A DNA stretch of 42,618 bases from Neoechinorhynchus agilis. Taxonomy: Eukaryota; Acanthocephala. The notes below the pieces were generated by a model. It was not told the DNA's origin. It was given only the letters and a program-made list of their open reading frames with translations, and did no database searches. Position numbers and translations under genes: made by a program. The stretch lies in assembly GCA_051530055.1 (NCBI GenBank), contig JBMGUZ010000020.1:1-42618 (forward strand), read 5' to 3'. Positions 38,085 through 42,618 of this stretch are shown here, piece after piece; within the stretch, counting starts at the first letter, position 1; each line of letters opens with the position of its first letter.

Positions 38085-38432
38085 TTATGCAAGGCGGCTC
38101 CCACTAAATAGTTTCATTCCGTCATTTGTGGCAAATATCAATGCTTCCCTTATTGATTTCCACCCTACGGCGTCAGTCTCGTGCGGAGGTTTCTCCTGCT
38201 TGTTACATTTCACTGCGTACGTAAAAACTGCCAAGATTGATTGAGCAGCGTCAATGTTGACTTTTCTTAGACTCCAAATGACTTCAAAGTGATTTTTTGG
38301 TTGAACAGCTTTGGCATTGGTCTCTTTATCGATTCGCTGGACGAAGCGCCTCTCACGAATTCCGACTTGAGCAGCAAAAATTCTTAATTTGAGCACGGCT
38401 AAAAACGCTCTGTACCATTTGGATGTCCCCAT
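38085..38432 (-). CDS. Uncharacterised 115-residue ORF beside the satellite
   Basis: A single open frame starting MGTSKWYRAFLAVLKLRIF. It is rich in Lys, Arg and Ala, with mixed codon use and a higher GC content than its surroundings, which looks more like coding sequence than chance. The N terminus could be a short amphipathic or mitochondrial-type leader; no transmembrane helix or known motif follows (internal phrases RERRFVQRIDKETN and NIDAAQSILAVFTYAVK). It is divergent from the FIP200-like gene, 246 bp away, and its stop lies about 100 bp from the satellite edge. I cannot name it; it may be one exon of a longer gene or a chance ORF. The overlapping plus-strand frame 37951-38244 runs out of a satellite monomer and is probably its shadow. 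Confidence 0.4.
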   Translation of the reverse strand: MGTSKWYRAFLAVLKLRIFAAQVGIRERRFVQRIDKETNAKAVQPKNHFEVIWSLRKVNIDAAQSILAVFTYAVKCNKQEKPPHETDAVGWKSIREALIFATNDGMKLFSGSRLA

Positions 38433-38678
38433 TTGTGGTAATACTCATCAACGACACTCGTCTATGTTCTTTTTGCGTTGTTTGTTCGCTGGCCGAATTT
38501 TAATAGCGTATCGTTGGTTTAAAAGAAATCGAATTTGATGAAATAAAATTATCGCAGCGCAAACGGCCTAGAAGCACGCTTCCCAAGTTGGTTTGAATAT
38601 TTTGAAATTTTCACGAGCAAATTTTTGATATCTATCATAAACGTTTCGCACTTTATAGACGTATCCGAAATAGATAAA
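38433..38678. promoter_or_regulatory. Divergent spacer upstream of the FIP200-like gene
   Basis: 246 bp between two divergent coding starts, expected to contain the promoter of the plus-strand gene. It is AT-rich; I see no TATA box, repeat or named factor site that stands out. Confidence 0.3.
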
Positions 38679-41336
38679 ATGCTTTATATTTTCGAGGTTA
38701 TCAGAGGGATTATGCACTCATACGACTTTGAACCTGGAGACGGTTCTAATCTTATATTTACAAAGTACGAACTTATCTAAAGTTTATTTTTACTCCAATT
38801 CCTCATAGTATTAAGCACATAAAATCGCTATTGGAAAACGATACCTGCATACAAAGAGATCAACAAGTACTGTTGATTAGTGGTGGTTATTTGGTGTTGG
38901 ACGAAGACAAGATATGTGAACTTGGAGCGGGAACGGACGACAATCCGATTTTCTTGTTTTCAACGAACCTTCTCAACTTGAATGAATTAGAAAGCGAAGT
39001 GTCGCTTTGTGAACAGCACGTCTTCGAGCGTGAAATACGGCACTGCTTGAATGAAAAGCCATCAGTTAACTGTGTGAAGTACAGATATGAGATTATGTGT
39101 GGAATTCGAGAGGATATTTACATACTTTCAAACGAATGCGATAGCCTTCTGCGCGATCAGCATCTACAATTAAAGGAAATTGGATCTTCCTGGGGTAGTC
39201 TTAAAGGTGGAATCGGTTTCACACACAAGGGTGGATGACTGCCTTAGCGAACCTTGATGATTTTATAGATTCATGTTTGGGTTTGGTAGAGACAATGACT
39301 TCGGAGTTAGAAGATGATGTGGAATTGAAGGAGGAGAAAGACGTTCTTCTAGTAGTTAAGCAATTAAAATCACAAAAATTTCCCAAATCTGTCAGGGAAG
39401 CTTTATCGCTGGATGAATCTTTTGAAAATGCATTTGACTTAATCAGCAGTCATGTAAGTATTGGACAATGGAACTCAAGTTGTTTCATGCTATTAGAATT
39501 TAGTTCAAGTCAACGACTGAAATAGATTTGACGGAATATTTGAAACTGTCAGATTCAGGAACGTTTTCAAAATGTTTAAAAGAGGTGAGCTCCGCTAAAT
39601 AAAAACTAACATTTCTGGTACTCGTCCCTTAAAGTGTTATATACGATTCTATGGCGCTACTTCGAAACATAATTTTGTTTTCTTATCCCCGTTCGATTAC
39701 GTATCTGCTCCTGTGAAACGGATCATCGAGTCAAATGTTTTTAATAATCGAACTGCTTATACTGAATAGACTAACCAAAGTGTAATTTTAGATTAGTCAA
39801 AGTCAAATCACCGATCGATTTAAGTCAATTAAGGATTTACTTCATGGAGTAAATACATCACCTGACAAGAAGTTGGATAATATAGAAGATGAGTTGACCG
39901 AACTTCAAGTGGCCGTATAAAAATCGAAGGTCGTCTCAAGTAAGCGTAGATATTTTTTTAAAACCATGAGCCGCTTTATTTATTGACATAAACGAAAATT
40001 AGAAAATTTTTGTCTTCCTATTTGTGTACTATCATTAATTTGTTGCTTAACTTAAGAACTGCTTAAGGTCCTTGTGTGGAACTCTCGTATTTTCTCTTCT
40101 TTTTTTATAGCTTCGATCGAAAAAATGATTATACCCACATCAAAGATGCATTCAACAGTTCAGGGCAATATTCTTTCTTCAAAAAATAAAGTAAATTGAG
40201 TTTAACACTTGCAGAACCTACATGATTTATAAACTTCTTCTGAAAAGAAAGTCCAGTATCAATAGAAATGCAGGTATTAGGATTTTAGTGTAAGATTCAA
40301 AAAAAATTGTTTAGCCTCCTATTTGAACGACCTTGGATGAGTAGACAATGTTCACAAATTTCTTGACCGATCTACAGAATACGAACAAAGTATTAGAACG
40401 TCAATGGAACGAATTTTGGACGATTTGAGTATTCAGAAAGATAGCGCATTCATGTATGATGTTTGTGAAAAGTTTCATAAGATAGCATTGGCGGAAGTTG
40501 AGAAAATGCTTAGTTATGCTCGTGAAGTTCATTTCTCCGTTCAGAGATCCAAGGAAAAGCTTATTCGTCTATTGAATACCAAATTACGATGGCTAATTAA
40601 CTGCGAGCATGATATTTATAAGTGCGATACAGATGTAAGGATGTTGGTTGCTACACGAGACCGATTGCGAAGTCGAGTAAAGTTCATCGACCAGTTTTTG
40701 TCATGTCCACGATTAATTGAAGGCATACTCCAGGAAGCAGAGAGAAGGAAAATGGTAATTTGTCAGGTCAAACGCATTTTTGGCAAAATAGCGCCTATTT
40801 TACAAGACATACGACTGGATGATGAGGAGCGAAGGAGCGAATTCGAGGCGAAAATCAAAAATCACTTTATTAAAAATATATTCGAGCTTAAAATCTTTCA
40901 ATATCCTGAGCATATATGGTGGCATTTTTGTGTGTGTTCTTAAAAACAAACAAAAATACGCATAAAGATGATAATGGACGCGAGTGGAGAGTTGCAGAAA
41001 GACCGTCCAATAGAATCATTTCGTGTCTGTAGTAATGAAAAGGTAGCAATTGTACGTTGTTGCATCTCTTCACAAATCGAAAACTCGAAATGGAGTACTC
41101 AACTAAGTGCTCTTCGTTACAGGATTTGTGTTGATGCAGATCTACCACATTTTCTGGACAATGAAAAATCGTGGAAGATCGCTAAATGTTTTCAAGAATC
41201 CTCAACAATTGTGTACATCTTTGGTCGCGTAATTAGTTCAGTTAAATGTCGAATAACTCACAGTGGAGCGAATATTCACGATCTTAAGACTGGATCCATA
41301 TTTTTCCTTGTACATTGCGAGCCGTGGGAGGACTGA
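38679..41336 (+). CDS. Compact RB1CC1/FIP200-ATG11 autophagy scaffold homologue
   Basis: Exons 38679-38764, 38809-39194, 39230-39453, 39504-39584, 39792-39908, 39930-39939, 40111-40190, 40437-40931 and 40968-41336 join in phase to about 615 residues. FIP200/ATG11 is the scaffold of the ULK1/Atg1 initiation complex. Residues 1-80 match its ubiquitin-like N terminus (MLYIFEVIRG, QQVLLISGG, GAGTDDNPIFLFS). The centre matches in order: MTALANLDDF, IEDELTELQ, KDSAFMYDVC, LNTKLRWL and EAERRKMVICQVKRIFGKI. The last 110 residues resemble the C-terminal claw that binds cargo receptors (VYIFGRVISS, GSIFFLVHCEPWED). Human FIP200 has about 1,590 residues; the long coiled coil between centre and claw is missing here. 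Introns are mostly 35-50 nt with GT-AG ends. Weak points: a 21-nt segment (39909-39929) carrying an in-frame TAA must be removed, and the start of the 40437 exon could lie upstream in the same frame. Confidence 0.8.
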
Positions 41337-42618
41337 GAGTTACACGGTTAAGTAAAACTCTATATCCAAATATATAAATAACCTTACCTGTTATAGCGCA
41401 AAAATTCAACATTTTGTGCGCTAAAGACGCGACATATTGACTAACTAGACAAGACTGACAAGGTTGACGCAGTCTTTTATTGATTGATCTATTCTTCCAC
41501 TCAAAAAAGATAACAGTATGGTTGAACGTATAGTTGAAAGATGCCCGCGCGTCATGGGGTCCAAATGTCTGCTCCGAAATTTTAAAAATATAACTTTTCT
41601 ATCATATAATACTTTTCTTCACAACGTTCAGGATTAAATAGAACTGTGTTTTTAAACTTTATTAAAATTGAATTGTTAGTTTATAGGCAAGAAAGTGTTT
41701 TTTTTCGATACGAAACCTCACTGCAATTTCACTGATTTAAGAGCTCAACAATGTTTTATTTCATTTGAGTGAAAATTTCTAGACGCTAAAATAAAACGGT
41801 GAGTTGTAAAATAATTTTTGTTTGTCGCTAACGGAAACCTCGTGTTTATGTGTACGGCAACATTTAATCGTTGAATAAGCATGTTTTAAGAGAATTAAAT
41901 GAGAAAAAAATAACATACAATTGTTGTGATAAGGTTGATAATTAAAACTTCTATCGATCTTATTGCTTAACAAAATACAAAGAAAATAAAATTATCGATA
42001 TTGTAAAAGGTTATTGCAAGTAGATGATTTTTGTATCTCTATCAATTGTTTCTTCCAACAACTAAAAATATTTCTTGCATATTTTCTGGGCATTTTTATT
42101 ATTTATCCCCAATCCTAACTAATATGAGTTTTTAATTCCCAATGCACGATTTAATTGCAATATATTCACTGCTTAATTGCACAAAAGGAGCCACATAATG
42201 TTCGTTAAGACAGCAGCATAGCTTCACAGCTATAAATCATTATGGTCGTTATCTGACAGGTCGATCATTTTAACAAGTTAAATATCACTCAAAAACGCAG
42301 AAATTTCATAGTCTTAATAGTTTAAACAGAATAAGTACTTTAATTTAACATTCCCAAGCTCGAATAGTTTAGTTTTTTTGAATAAAAAAATCAGAGATAA
42401 TCAAATGGATATTTAAGTGGAAAAAAATTGCAAAATGGATTTTTAGACTTTGAAAGCGAACTTTGGCCTGATAACGATTTATTAATCAAAGGCTTCACTT
42501 CTTATCATGGTTTTAAAGATTGATGTTTAGAGTTGCTTTTAAAAGTAGTAAGAGAATACAAACCCCATGTGACCAACAAGAGCTGTTGAACTGCTCAAAC
42601 TATTTTTAACATATTTAT
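41337..42618. other. AT-rich region downstream of the FIP200-like gene
   Basis: I see no supported gene. The single short minus-strand frame (41779-41973) has no coding character. The first part should contain the 3' untranslated region of the upstream gene. No tRNA, repeat array or mobile element was recognised. Confidence 0.5.

Overview
The window comes from a small-genome animal. Three things show this: intron-split genes with many introns of only 34-50 nt, animal-type proteins (an eIF4A1/2-type helicase, UBL5/Hub1, a Rubicon-homology-domain protein and an FIP200/ATG11 homologue), and a non-LTR retrotransposon remnant. Some AG acceptors sit directly before a start codon, which would fit spliced-leader trans-splicing and a nematode (perhaps an early-branching one). 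That placement is inference.

Layout. 1-940: decayed 3' part of a LINE. 1074-3247 (+): six-exon gene for a Rubicon-homology (RH) zinc protein, found by joining short exons. 3301-5277 (-): two tandem, diverged copies of an unrecognised type I membrane protein. 5604-6428 (+): orphan basic protein with a 9-nt first coding exon. 6648-7892 (-): intronless eIF4A. 7893-8853: upstream region of eIF4A with a 47-bp direct repeat and a 127-bp foldback. 8854-9295 (+): tentative small basic protein, followed 178 bp later by UBL5 (9474-9742, one 47-nt intron).

9901-37986 is a single-polarity tandem satellite of about 28.1 kb, roughly 150 copies of a 186-bp monomer. Every full monomer holds a long imperfect inverted repeat. 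Subfamilies with linked variants and duplicated multi-monomer blocks (two independent ones about 17 monomers apart) show higher-order structure.

Right of the satellite lie an uncharacterised minus-strand ORF (38085-38432) and, divergent from it, a compact gene (38679-41336, +). I read that gene as an RB1CC1/FIP200-ATG11 homologue of about 615 residues: the ubiquitin-like N terminus and central scaffold are joined almost directly to the C-terminal claw, with the usual long coiled coil missing. 41337-42618 is AT-rich with no gene I can support.

Functional links: the RH protein and the FIP200 homologue both belong to families of the autophagy/late-endosome pathway, but they are about 36 kb apart on either side of the satellite, so I claim no co-regulation. 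eIF4A (translation) and UBL5 (splicing) are housekeeping genes. The most noteworthy items are the dyad-bearing satellite, the miniature FIP200, and exon junctions that do not fit ordinary splicing well (a paired stem in both membrane-protein paralogues; a 21-nt stop-containing segment in the FIP200 gene).
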